The notes under the pieces were generated by a model that worked only from the letters and a program-made list of their open reading frames with translations, searched no databases and was not told the origin of the DNA. Positions 46,256 through 55,057 of a DNA stretch of 64,000 nucleotides are shown in pieces. The stretch's first letter is position 1; the number at the start of each line of letters is the position of its first letter. Both the position numbers and the translations under genes were made by a program. The DNA is from CAVWCW01 sp963753615 (GTDB lineage Bacteria; Pseudomonadota; Gammaproteobacteria; Chromatiales; Chromatiaceae): contig CAVWCW010000005.1 in the NCBI GenBank assembly GCA_963753615.1, positions 195,190 to 259,189 on the forward strand. Direction: 5' to 3'.

Positions 46256-46555
46256 TCAACTCAGGCGCAGGACGCCGGCTTCCAGCAGGCCGAACAGGAT
46301 CAGGTAGACGGCCACCACGTAATTGAGAATGGCCGGCCGAATCAGGATCAGCACCCCGGCGACCAGTGCGATCAGCGCCTGGGGGCTGATCCCATGCCCG
46401 TACCAGGCTTGCAGCAGGCCGGCGATGCCCACCAACAGCAGATAGGCCGCCACGACATAGTTGAGGATACGCGGCAACAACAGGATCACAATGCCCGCGA
46501 TCACAGCCGCGAGGGCCTCGATGGGGATCGCATGCAGAGAAGCGGGTAGGTTCAT
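46256..46555 (-). CDS. DUF3096 small membrane protein
   Basis: 99 residues forming an internal duplication: VIAGIVILLLPRILNYVVAAYLLLVGIAGLL in the first half corresponds to LVAGVLILIRPAILNYVVAVYLILFGLLE in the second. This is the DUF3096 pattern, four helices and two similar halves. Function unknown. It lies 15 bases from the HD-GYP gene on the same strand and may be cotranscribed with it. Confidence 0.85.
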   Translation of the reverse strand: MNLPASLHAIPIEALAAVIAGIVILLLPRILNYVVAAYLLLVGIAGLLQAWYGHGISPQALIALVAGVLILIRPAILNYVVAVYLILFGLLEAGVLRLS

Positions 46556-46570
46556 GACGGCTCCATTCGC

Positions 46571-47803
46571 CTAAAGGCTTACCTCTTCGATATCGACACC
46601 ATAGGCCCCCGGCGGTAAGCCGTGCCGAATCGAAAGCTCCGAGTCGGGGGCAGACAGGTCGATGGTGACCATCTCCTTGTACGGGCGCTTGTCTTTGTCG
46701 AGCAAAAGCATCACCTTGGGCCGCAACCGCATCGCCGCCTCGAGCCCCACCACAACCGCCACTTCGCCGCTGCTCAACTGCACCAGGGAGCCGGTGGGAT
46801 AGATGCCGCAGGCGCGAATGAACTGCTCTACCAGCGCCGACTCGAACACCGTGCCGCGCTGCTCGTAGAACTCTCTTACGGCATCGTGGGGCGAGACGCC
46901 CCGGGAGAAGGGGCGCGGCGCGGTCATCGCCGCGAAGCTGTCGATCAGCCCGGCAATACGGCCGAATACCGGTATCTGTTTGCCCCTGAGGCCCATGGGG
47001 TAACCATGGCCGTTCCACCTTTCATGGTGGGTGGCCACCATGCGCATTACGACGGGCGAAATATTACGGGTTTCGGCCAGGATGCGCACACCAAAGTCGA
47101 CGTGGGACTTGATCAACTCGAACTCCTGTTCCGTCAGCCGCTCGGTCTTTTTCAGCAGCTCGATCGGGAGCTTGGCCTTGCCGACATCGAGCAGCAGGCC
47201 GCCCAGGGCCAGATCCTCCAGGTGCGGCCGCTCCAAGCCTAGGTGACGGCCAAACACCGCGCACCAGATGGAGGTGCCGATCAGGTGGCTGTAGGTGTAG
47301 CTGTCGGCCTTTTTCAGGCGGTTGACCCAGAGAAAGGCGGACGGATTGCGCAGCACGCTATCGAGCATCGCGTTGACGCCGCTTTGGATGGCCGGCAGCT
47401 CGAGCCGGTTGCCGAAGCTCAGTTCGTCCATTACCCGGCAGATACCGGAGCTGAGCTCATCGTGCGCCTGCTCTGCCCCGACCAGTTCGGATTCGAACTG
47501 GTGCGCCCGCTCGTAGACCAGCTTGCGCAGGCGCACGTACTCGTTTTCGCCGTCCCCTTGGGGCAGGTTCGGGGCCCCCTCACCGACCACGCGCTGCTCG
47601 GTGCTCGGGGCAATGCCTTTCTCCACGTCCACATATACGTGGTCGCAATAGCGCTTGACCCGCTCGATGTCGTTGGCACTGGTGATCTTGAAGCCCTGGA
47701 ACGGCAGCGGGGTCTCCAGCCAGGGACGATCCAGCCGGCACACGAACATGCCCAATGCCAGGGCATTTACGCTGATCTTTACCTCAGCGAGAAAGAATGC
47801 CAT
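46571..47803 (-). CDS. HD-GYP domain protein with N-terminal DUF3391, degenerate HD motif
   Basis: 410 residues. The N-terminal DUF3391 region (LALGMFVCRLDRPWLETPLPFQG) is followed by an HD-GYP domain: HLIGTS (H173), HHERWNGHGYP (259-269), and GRIAGLIDSFAAMTAPRPF. Where active HD-GYP phosphodiesterases have LLHDIGK, this protein has LLLDVGK, so the metal-binding His is Leu205. It could be an altered or inactive c-di-GMP phosphodiesterase acting as a sensor. A cytoplasmic role in c-di-GMP signalling is expected. Confidence 0.85.
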   Translation of the reverse strand: MAFFLAEVKISVNALALGMFVCRLDRPWLETPLPFQGFKITSANDIERVKRYCDHVYVDVEKGIAPSTEQRVVGEGAPNLPQGDGENEYVRLRKLVYERAHQFESELVGAEQAHDELSSGICRVMDELSFGNRLELPAIQSGVNAMLDSVLRNPSAFLWVNRLKKADSYTYSHLIGTSIWCAVFGRHLGLERPHLEDLALGGLLLDVGKAKLPIELLKKTERLTEQEFELIKSHVDFGVRILAETRNISPVVMRMVATHHERWNGHGYPMGLRGKQIPVFGRIAGLIDSFAAMTAPRPFSRGVSPHDAVREFYEQRGTVFESALVEQFIRACGIYPTGSLVQLSSGEVAVVVGLEAAMRLRPKVMLLLDKDKRPYKEMVTIDLSAPDSELSIRHGLPPGAYGVDIEEVSL

Positions 47804-48007
47804 CGAAGCGTCTCCAACCTGCCCGCAAACCCGTTTGCGTCCGCAACGCTGCCATCGATTCCCCGCGCTCCAGCTGCAGCCTGCTCCGGGTGGGGGCGCC
47901 GAAGCGGCGTTGCGCCTTACTGCGGCCAGGTTTCAGGATACCGCACCAACCCACATCTACATATTGACAAAAACCCTTGCAAGCCCCGGACCGCCGTCAG
48001 ACAAAGC

Positions 48008-48933
48008 TTATTGCGAATACGAATAATCGTAGCTTCCGGTGTCGTAATTGTAGTCCTTATAAGTGTAGGTGCCCGAGCCGGCATCGTAGTCCGTACAGCC
48101 CGCGGAGGCCCAGCAATCCGAGCCCGGGTAACCGGGGTTGACGTCGAAGCCGCCGACCCCGCCTCCCCCGCTACCGCCGCCACCTCCGCGTTGCTCCGCG
48201 CCGTCGCCCAGGCCAAGCCGGGCCAGCCCCTGATCGCCCCAGGCCACGTAGACCACGTCGCGGGCAAACCCAAGCTTGGCGGGCTGAGGCAGGGCATCCC
48301 AGCCGGCGCTGGTGGCTTCCAGCGCGCGCGGGCGCCGGCGAGGGCGAGCTGGTCCTGGGCCAAACCGGCGCTGAAGCGGCGCGCAAGTTGGGCATATAAC
48401 TGCTGGTCGGAGACGCCCTGCAACAATTGATCGGCGCCCAGCCGCCCGAGCACAAAGCGCAGCCCCTCCACGAAAGCGGCGGCATTGTCCTGGGTAAGCA
48501 CCGCATAATCGCCGCGGGCCAGCACCGGATCGCCGCCGGTCGCGGCCGCCGCAACGGTGCCCGCATGGCCGGATGGCTGCAGCCGATACTGGGTGCCGCC
48601 GGTTTCCAGCAGCACTGCGCCGCCCTCGGCCCGGAGGCTGAGCGGGAATTCCCGGTTGCCGACGGAGAAATAACCGGCCAAGCCGTCTCCGGCCGGCTGG
48701 GCCGCCAGCGAATACTGATTGCCGGAAAACTCGATTCGGCCCGCATAGCTTGAGCCGGAACGCTCCGTGACCAGAATCAGCCTGCCGTCGGAAAAACTGC
48801 CCACATAGGGATCGACCGCCGGTGCCCCGGCCAGCGGATTGGCAGCGCCGAGGGGGTTGCCCTGGGCCATGGCAGACGGCGTCGAACCGATCAGCAGCAG
48901 CGCCGCGCAGGTGCCAAGAAACTGTTGATGCAT
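48008..48933 (-). CDS. Secreted protein with glycine-rich linker and Tyr/Asp-rich tail, one frame break
   Basis: About 308 residues once a two-base slip in a GC repeat near 48325 is corrected. A signal peptide (CAALLLIGSTPSAMAQG) is followed by a beta-rich domain of short repeats (DPYVGSFSDGRLILVTERSG, GYFSVGNREFPLSL) and a helical part. After the break the frame reads VVYVAWGDQGLARLGLGDGAEQR, a Gly linker, then a tail of DYDAGSGTYTYKDYNYDTGS type. Low-complexity Tyr/Gly tails can mediate cell-surface adhesion, but I do not know this family. Confidence 0.65.
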
Positions 48934-49351
48934 GGAAATCACCTCGAAAACTCGATCGGGGGCTGAAACCGCTCCAGCCCAGCCCCTAAATGGGTGCTCG
49001 AGCCCGCCGACACAATCCCACCCGGCCTGACCCAGCGCCGACGGGACTGGAAGCGGAAGCGCCCGGCAACGAACCATCTCGCGGCCTGCGCTTCGGTACA
49101 CGACTTAAACTAAACTGCCGCGCTTTTCCGCCTGATGCGAAGGGCCGCGACATGCTGGGATAACTTGATAACCCCGAATCGGGGCCTAGCTGAGACCAAG
49201 CCATTAGCGGCCTTGATGCACTCGGGCCTTCGGCGACGGAGAAGCCGAGCAGTCGCCCCTGGCGCGCTGCGCGCCTCCCCATGCCGAACCGATTTTGCCT
49301 TGGCCCCCAATCCTGACCCTGGCACCCCGCTGCGAGCACGGGAAGGGTCGT
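48934..49351. other. Intergenic region
   Basis: About 420 bases between the secreted protein and the CofD-like gene. It contains the ribosome site and promoter of the former; I saw no gene, repeat or terminator that I could support. Confidence 0.4.
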
Positions 49352-50545
49352 TCAGGTCATCGACAGCAAGGCCGCCGTCAGCAGTTCCGGATCATAGAAC
49401 GGCTCGCTGCGCTTGCTGATCAGGCGGGTATCGATGATCTCCACCCCCAACTCTTCCATCAGCCCCAGGGACAGGGCGGAAGGATAGACCCCGCGCTTGG
49501 CGTCGATCAGAACAAAGCTCACCAGACGGCTGCTGGGGCAACGCTCGCCGGCGTCGGCGCGCAGATAGTCGAGCAGGGTCAACACCGACTGGTCCGCCGA
49601 CAGGCCGATCTGCTCCGGGTCCAGCCCTAGGTTGGGAACATACACCTTCGGGCAGTCATTCTCGGCGACCGCCGAGCCCACGCCTTTCGGCAGCAGATTG
49701 GCGATCAGGCTGGAATAAAAGCTGCCGGGCGGATAGCAGATCAGCTCGGCCCGTTCGATCAGTTTCATGTGCTTCTTGCGCAACGCCGCCTCAGCCGGCT
49801 CTAAGCGGTCCAGGCGACTCGTCAGGCGCAATTGCTTGATCGGCGACTTCAGCGGCGCCACCTCCTTACCGGTCATGCGGTGCTGACCGAGGATGCGGCT
49901 CCCGTCCTGCAGATCCGCGCAGAGGTGGAGGTTTTCATTGACCACCGCCCGCACCGTGCCCAGCACCCCGACCAGTTTGGAGAACAGGAACAGGATCGGG
50001 TCCAGGTGCTGGTGGTTGTTGAGATAGCCACCGGCCAGAATCAAATTGCCGATGCTGGCCCCGCGCAGGTCGAAGTCCGCCGGCATTGCGTCCCGGAAAT
50101 AGCCGATCTGGTGCCGAATCAAGCGCCGCATGGGGTTGGAGATGCTGGCCACCAACGGGTGCTCGCCGCTGATCATGGCGTCCAATTGGGCTTCGAGCTT
50201 TTTGCTGCCGGTGTCCTTGGGAAAGCGGTAGGTGAACAGATCATAAACTTCCGGGTGGCCGGTAATGGTCTCGTTGGCCAGCGCCATCATGCGGCTGCGC
50301 ACATCGCCGATCGAAGGCATCCCGAACGCCTTGCGTAGCTTGGCCGAGCTGCCGCCGGAATCGAACGGGGTAATCAGGTGGGTAGAGTTATGGGTATAGG
50401 CCTTGAGGGCCCGACTGACCCCGTTCAGGGCCGAGCCCCCGCTGAAGAACAGCAATTGAGGCCCCAGTTCCGGGGAATGCTGATAACGGCTCAAGCGCAC
50501 CAGATCGGGAAACTTCACCGTGCGGGTAACGCGAATGCGGGTCAC
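49352..50545 (-). CDS. CofD-related protein of the GAK system
   Basis: 397 residues from a GTG preceded by GAGG. The N-terminus has the family pattern PQLLFFSGGSALNGVSRAL followed by THLITPFDSGGSSAKLR, as in CofD/YvcK 2-phospho-L-lactate transferase-like proteins, which use a nucleotide-activated phospholactate-type donor. GASIGNLILAGGYLNNHQHLDP is the second hallmark; LICYPPGSFYSSLIANLLPKG the third. CofD-related proteins of this type are known to me as part of the GAK system. It reads away from the rest of the locus across a shared promoter region. The actual reaction is unknown. Confidence 0.88.
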   Translation of the reverse strand: MTRIRVTRTVKFPDLVRLSRYQHSPELGPQLLFFSGGSALNGVSRALKAYTHNSTHLITPFDSGGSSAKLRKAFGMPSIGDVRSRMMALANETITGHPEVYDLFTYRFPKDTGSKKLEAQLDAMISGEHPLVASISNPMRRLIRHQIGYFRDAMPADFDLRGASIGNLILAGGYLNNHQHLDPILFLFSKLVGVLGTVRAVVNENLHLCADLQDGSRILGQHRMTGKEVAPLKSPIKQLRLTSRLDRLEPAEAALRKKHMKLIERAELICYPPGSFYSSLIANLLPKGVGSAVAENDCPKVYVPNLGLDPEQIGLSADQSVLTLLDYLRADAGERCPSSRLVSFVLIDAKRGVYPSALSLGLMEELGVEIIDTRLISKRSEPFYDPELLTAALLSMT

Positions 50546-50659
50546 GACCTGTCCTCGTGATGGCTTGCCCGGGCCGGAAAACCCTGAAAAAAGCAGCGGC
50601 TTGTCCGGCCAACCCAGAATACCAGCCACGCCGGCCGAAGCAACCGCTAGCCAAGAAAA

Positions 50660-50701
50660 ATGTTACAGCAATGTGACCAAAGGCCTGCGCTGGGCTATAC
50701 T
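50660..50701 (+). promoter_or_regulatory. Promoter of the GAK operon with overlapping Pho-box-like repeats
   Basis: A sigma-70-like pair: -35 GTGACC (50673-50678), 17 bases, -10 TATACT (50696-50701). Overlapping the -35 are two 7-mers in direct repeat with a four-base spacer, ATGTTAC-AGCA-ATGTGAC (50660-50677), similar in layout to PhoB boxes (CTGTCAY-N4-CTGTCAY). On the other strand the same stretch reads TGGTCAC-ATTG-CTGTAAC. It could serve both directions. Phosphate control is a guess. Confidence 0.4.
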
Positions 50702-50919
50702 CCGGATTTCTATTCGTTGCAAAATCAGCAAGTTGATACTTTTGCGATCCAGGCTGAACAGAGCCATCCAACAGTGTTTTACGATACGGCTTCCGGAAGC
50801 GCAGAATCCGAGCGCCTTCATTGTTATTCGCCCCGGGCGATCGAAAACGCCGGGGCGAGCGGCCCCCACGGAAAACACCTTTTGACAGCGTTTGCCTGAC
50901 CAAGCCAACGGACGAACCC

Positions 50920-51390
50920 ATGGAAAACCTGTTGCCCCTGATCCGCAACGCCGCCCGCGCCCTGATCCTCCGCGACGGCCAGATACTGCTGCTGCGCAAG
51001 GACGGAGACGACCGCGGCGCACGCTTCGCCCTGCCCGGAGGCGCCCAGGACCCGGGCGAGACCCTGCACCAGGCCCTCAACCGCGAGTGTCTGGAGGAGA
51101 TCGGCACCGAAGTGCAAGTGCTGGACCTGCTGCACGTGGCCGACTGGTTCAAGCCCCGCGACACCGAGCCGCCGAGCACCAAGCACCTGGTGGAGTTCCT
51201 GTTCGCCTGCGAGGTGCCCGCCGACTACCGGCCCCAAATCGGCCACCACCCGGACAAACACCAGGTCGGCGTGGAGTGGATGCCGCTGGCCGAGATCGAA
51301 TCCATCCCCTTACAGCCTGCGGCCATGGCCAGCTATCTGGCCCGGATGCCGGCGGGGAGCGAGCGCGTCTACTTGGGGCTGATCGACTGA
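50920..51390 (+). CDS. Nudix hydrolase of the GAK locus
   Basis: 156 residues. The complete Nudix box is present: GGAQDPGETLHQALNRECLEEIG (G-x5-E-x7-R-E-x2-E-E-x-G), here given as GGAQDPGET and RECLEEIG. The sequence around it (ALILRDGQILLLRKDGDD, FALPGG) fits hydrolases of nucleoside diphosphate derivatives. It is the first gene of the rightward part of the locus and stops three bases before the next ATG. The substrate is unknown, but the place in the locus suggests a pathway-specific diphosphate. Confidence 0.87.
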   Translation: MENLLPLIRNAARALILRDGQILLLRKDGDDRGARFALPGGAQDPGETLHQALNRECLEEIGTEVQVLDLLHVADWFKPRDTEPPSTKHLVEFLFACEVPADYRPQIGHHPDKHQVGVEWMPLAEIESIPLQPAAMASYLARMPAGSERVYLGLID

Positions 51391-51392
51391 GG

Positions 51393-53039
51393 ATGGCGAT
51401 CCCGCAGCCGATCCGCGACAACCTGCACTTCCTGGGCGCCGAGGTGAGCTCCCAGGTAGCCCTGCTGCAGAACCATTTCGAAGCCTTGCATCCGAGCCTA
51501 GGCCAGCGCATCCTCGACCGCAGCGGCTATGCCTACAACCTGATGACCCGGATCCACAACGGCTGCCTCAATCAGCTGGCGGCTCGCCGCCGGGCGGATC
51601 ACGATAGCTGTCTACTGCGAGCCCTGGAGTCGATCGCCACCGACCTGGAGCGCATCTCCGAGCTTTGCCGGGATTGCGTACGCCAGATGAGTTATCTGGA
51701 CGGGCTCAAGGGCCTGCGGGCCGAGGCCTATGGGCCTTTGTTGGAGCGGGTGATCACCGGCATTGGCCTGATCGAGGGCGCCATCGACCGCCACGACACC
51801 CAGCTGGCACTGGAGATCGGCGAAATCGAGCCCAAATTGGACCGGGCCTACAAGCGGCTGCAGCGGCGCTATACCGCCGACCTCAAGCGCGGCAAGCGCA
51901 CCGAGACCCTGGTATCGGCCCTATTCATCGCCCACGACGTGGAACAGATGGGCGACGCCCTGCTCAATATCAGCGAGGCCATTATCTCCGCCAATCTGGG
52001 CCAGCCGATCAATATCGAGCGCTACCACTCCCTGCGCGCTTCGGTCGAGCGCTTGGGGCTGGACCGCTCCCTGGGCGAACTAAGCGTGGAGCGCATTGCC
52101 GAGACCCGCTCCGGCAGCGGTATCTCCGGCATCGCCGAGCGTGGCCGCAAGGGCAAGGCGAAGGGCTATGTAGCGATCTTCAAGGAAGGCAAGAGACACA
52201 AACTGAAAGAAGAGCGTGATGGGGTCGAGAGCTGGCACGAGATCTTTCCGGGCTTGGCCCCGCGCATCCTCGACTACAAAAAGCGCGGCCAGTCCGCGGC
52301 CCTGTTGATCGAGCACCTGCCGGGTCTGACCTTCGAGCAGATCCTGCTGCACGAGCCCCCCAAACTGTTGCGCCAGACCCTGAAGCGCCTGCAGCAAACC
52401 CTGGCACGGATCTGGGACGAGACGCACAGCCGCAAGCCAGCGGCGGCGGACCACATGGGCCAATTGAGCAAGCGCCTTGAGGCGGTGTACGCGGTGCACC
52501 CCCAGTTCCGCCAAGGCGAATGCCGCGTCGGCGCCCTGCCCCTGCCGGGCTTCGAGGCATTGATCGAACGTGCGGGCGCGCTGGAGGCCCGGCTACAGGC
52601 CCCCTTCTCGGTCTATATCCACGGCGACTTCAACCTGGACAACATCCTTTACGACCCGGTGGAACGGCGCATCAATTTCATCGATTTGCACCGCTCCCGC
52701 TACACGGACTACGTGCAGGACGTGTCCGTGTTCATGGTATCCAACTACCGGTTGCAGGTGCTCGATCCGCCCCTGCGCCGGCGCATCCTGGCGATCTGCA
52801 GCGCCTTCTACCAGTTCGCCGCCGAGTATGCGGCCAAAGCGGGGGATCGCAGCTTCGAGCTGCGCATGGCCCTGGGACTGGCCCGCTCGTTCGCCAGTTC
52901 GACCCGCTTCATTCTCGACCAGACCCTGGCCGCGGCCATGTTCCTGCGCGCTCGCTACCTGCTGGAACTGGCCCTGACCTCCAATCCCGACAAGCCGCAC
53001 AAGTTCCGGCTCCCGATCCAGGAGATCTTCGTTGGCTAA
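51393..53039 (+). CDS. PhoU-like domain fused to an APH-type kinase (GAK locus)
   Basis: 548 residues. Residues about 1-225 are helical, with FEALHPSLGQRILDRSGYAYNLMTR and ALFIAHDVEQMGDALLNISEAI, the repeated helix pattern of PhoU/DUF47 domains. Residues about 250-548 form a kinase-like fold of the aminoglycoside/choline phosphotransferase group: H410-G-D412-F-N-L-D-N417 is the catalytic loop, and NFIDLHRSR with D431 is the metal-binding loop. It would transfer phosphate from ATP to a small molecule. The next gene starts with TTG just inside its end. Confidence 0.86.
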   Translation: MAIPQPIRDNLHFLGAEVSSQVALLQNHFEALHPSLGQRILDRSGYAYNLMTRIHNGCLNQLAARRRADHDSCLLRALESIATDLERISELCRDCVRQMSYLDGLKGLRAEAYGPLLERVITGIGLIEGAIDRHDTQLALEIGEIEPKLDRAYKRLQRRYTADLKRGKRTETLVSALFIAHDVEQMGDALLNISEAIISANLGQPINIERYHSLRASVERLGLDRSLGELSVERIAETRSGSGISGIAERGRKGKAKGYVAIFKEGKRHKLKEERDGVESWHEIFPGLAPRILDYKKRGQSAALLIEHLPGLTFEQILLHEPPKLLRQTLKRLQQTLARIWDETHSRKPAAADHMGQLSKRLEAVYAVHPQFRQGECRVGALPLPGFEALIERAGALEARLQAPFSVYIHGDFNLDNILYDPVERRINFIDLHRSRYTDYVQDVSVFMVSNYRLQVLDPPLRRRILAICSAFYQFAAEYAAKAGDRSFELRMALGLARSFASSTRFILDQTLAAAMFLRARYLLELALTSNPDKPHKFRLPIQEIFVG

Positions 53040-53922
53040 TCCCAAAATCGGCGTCATCGGCATCCCCGGCAAGTGGTCCACCGAGACCCTGGCCGACGCG
53101 GTGGAGGCCCGCACCGGCTTTCGCCTGGTCATCGATATGGCGGAGGTCGGCCTCGACCTGGCCAGCGGCCAGCTTCTGTTCCGTGGGCAGGACCTGTGCC
53201 GACTGGACGGTCTGCTGGTGAAGAAGATCAGCGCCGAATACAGCCCGAATACCCTGGACCGGCTGGAGCTGCTGCGCGTGGCCGAAGCCGCCGGAGTGCG
53301 GGTGTTCAGCCGCGCCGAGCGCATCCTGCGCCTGATCGACCGCCTGAGCTGCACCGTGACCCTGCGCAACGCCAACATCCCGATGCCCGAGACCCGAGTC
53401 ACCGAAGACCTGGCGGCGGCTACGCAAGCCGTGCGGGATTTCGAAAGCGCGGTGTTCAAACCGCTCTACTCCACCAAGGCCCGGGGCATGACGGTGATCC
53501 ACGCCCAGCAGTCGAGGGCCGAGATCGAGGCCCAGATCCTGGCCTTCCGCGCCGAGCACCCGATGATGTACATCCAGCGCAAGGTGGAGCTGCCCGGGCG
53601 CGACCTGGGGATGGTGTTCCTGGCCGGCGAATACCTGGGCACCTATGCCCGAGTGCCCCAGACCAATGCCTGGAACACCACCATTCACAGTGGCGGGCGT
53701 TACGCCGCCCATCAGCCGCCGCAGGCCATCGTCGAACTGGCCGAGCGCGCCCAGGCCCCGTTTGGCATGGATTTCACCACCGTCGACGTCGCCGAGACCA
53801 ACCAAGGCCCTATCGTCTTCGAGGTTTCCGCCTTCGGCGGCTTCCGCGGCGCCCTGGAGGGAATCGGCCTGAACGCCGCCGAGCGCTACACCGAATATGC
53901 CCTGGCCGAGCTGGCCAAATAA
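53032..53922 (+). CDS. ATP-grasp enzyme of the GAK system
   Basis: 296 residues from a TTG start (GGAG seven bases upstream) overlapping the previous gene. RimK/glutathione-synthetase-like ATP-grasp features are present: the N-terminal IGVIGIPGKWSTETL, the central KPLYSTKARGM (ATP-contact Lys), MYIQRKVELPGRDLGMVF and the metal-binding GMDFTTVDV...IVFEVSAF. ATP-grasp ligases join a carboxylate, via an acyl phosphate, to an amine or thiol. This is the 'grasp' of GAK. The substrate is unknown. Confidence 0.88.
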   Translation: MANPKIGVIGIPGKWSTETLADAVEARTGFRLVIDMAEVGLDLASGQLLFRGQDLCRLDGLLVKKISAEYSPNTLDRLELLRVAEAAGVRVFSRAERILRLIDRLSCTVTLRNANIPMPETRVTEDLAAATQAVRDFESAVFKPLYSTKARGMTVIHAQQSRAEIEAQILAFRAEHPMMYIQRKVELPGRDLGMVFLAGEYLGTYARVPQTNAWNTTIHSGGRYAAHQPPQAIVELAERAQAPFGMDFTTVDVAETNQGPIVFEVSAFGGFRGALEGIGLNAAERYTEYALAELAK

Positions 53923-53935
53923 CCGGAACCCGAAT

Positions 53936-55036
53936 ATGTCTCTCAGCATCGAATCCGCCGCCCAGACCCTGATCGCCGGCCAAGCCCTCGGGCCGGAGCG
54001 CCTTGATCTGCAACTCGGCGACTGCCACCTGAGCCTTGCCTCCAACTCCCCCGAATTGGTGGTCGGGCTGCGCGAATACTTCGCCCATGTACCCGCCCCG
54101 GACGCCGCCAGCCGCCCGGACCTGGAATTGATCGCCATCGAGTCCGCCCCGCCGGAACCGCCGGGCTGGGAATTCGTCGACTGGAAGCGCGAACCCGGCA
54201 AGACCGGGCGCAAGGACGCCTACCTGGACCTGCCCGGCGGCCGTTTGGTCAAGAAGGTGCGCACCGGCATGGTGTTCCTGCAGAGCGAGACCCGGCGCAT
54301 CGCCGCCGGCCCCTGCCGCGAGTACGACAACCAGGTGATCAACTTCATCAACGCCCAGTACATGAACTGGCTCCAGCACCGGGGCTGGCTGATCTGCCAC
54401 GCCGCCGGGCTGGTGCACAACGGCCGCGGCCTGGGTATCGCCGGCTTCTCCGGCGGCGGCAAGTCGACCCTGATGCTGCACCTGCTGGAGCACCGGGACA
54501 TCGCCTATCTCACCAACGACCGCCTGTTCGTGCGCCAGGAACGGGATCGGGCCCAGGCTCTGGGCATCCCCAAGCTGCCGCGCATCAACCCGGGCACCAT
54601 TGTGCACAACGCCAGCCTGGAGGGAATGATCCCGACCACCGAGCGGGCCCGCCTGCTGGCCCTGCCCCCGGCCGAACTTTGGGAAATCGAAGACAAGTAC
54701 GACGTGCACGTGGAACGGGTCTACGGGCCCGGGCGCATCCAGCCGGCGGCGCCCCTGGACGCGTTCCTGGTGCTCAACTGGAAGCGCGGCAACCCCGAGG
54801 GACCCCGCCTGGAGACCGTGGACCTGGCCCAGCGCCGAGACCTGCTGGGGGCGCTCATGAAGTCCCCCGGGCCCTTCTACCAATACCCGGACGGCAGCTT
54901 CCACGGAGACGACGCCGAGTTCGACGAAGCCGCCTACCTGCAAGCACTGGACGGTGTCACCGTATGGGAGGCCCGGGGCGGCATCGACTTCGCCGCCCTG
55001 GAGCGGCTGTGCCTGGAGCGCATTCTTTCCGACTGA
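53936..55036 (+). CDS. HprK-related kinase B (GAK system)
   Basis: 366 residues. The P-loop is GFSGGGKS (170-177) with K176, within HAAGLVHNGRGLGIAGFSGG. FLTNDRLFV-like residues (LTNDRLFVRQE) follow, as in HPr kinase and related proteins. RGNPEGPRLETVDL and the C-terminal DEAAYLQAL complete it. HprK-related kinases lack the HPr partner; this subgroup (B) is known to me from GAK loci. It may phosphorylate a serine-like hydroxyl or a small molecule. It starts 14 bases after the ATP-grasp gene. Confidence 0.88.
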   Translation: MSLSIESAAQTLIAGQALGPERLDLQLGDCHLSLASNSPELVVGLREYFAHVPAPDAASRPDLELIAIESAPPEPPGWEFVDWKREPGKTGRKDAYLDLPGGRLVKKVRTGMVFLQSETRRIAAGPCREYDNQVINFINAQYMNWLQHRGWLICHAAGLVHNGRGLGIAGFSGGGKSTLMLHLLEHRDIAYLTNDRLFVRQERDRAQALGIPKLPRINPGTIVHNASLEGMIPTTERARLLALPPAELWEIEDKYDVHVERVYGPGRIQPAAPLDAFLVLNWKRGNPEGPRLETVDLAQRRDLLGALMKSPGPFYQYPDGSFHGDDAEFDEAAYLQALDGVTVWEARGGIDFAALERLCLERILSD

Positions 55037-55057
55037 ACCTCATTGGAGACCCGAGCC

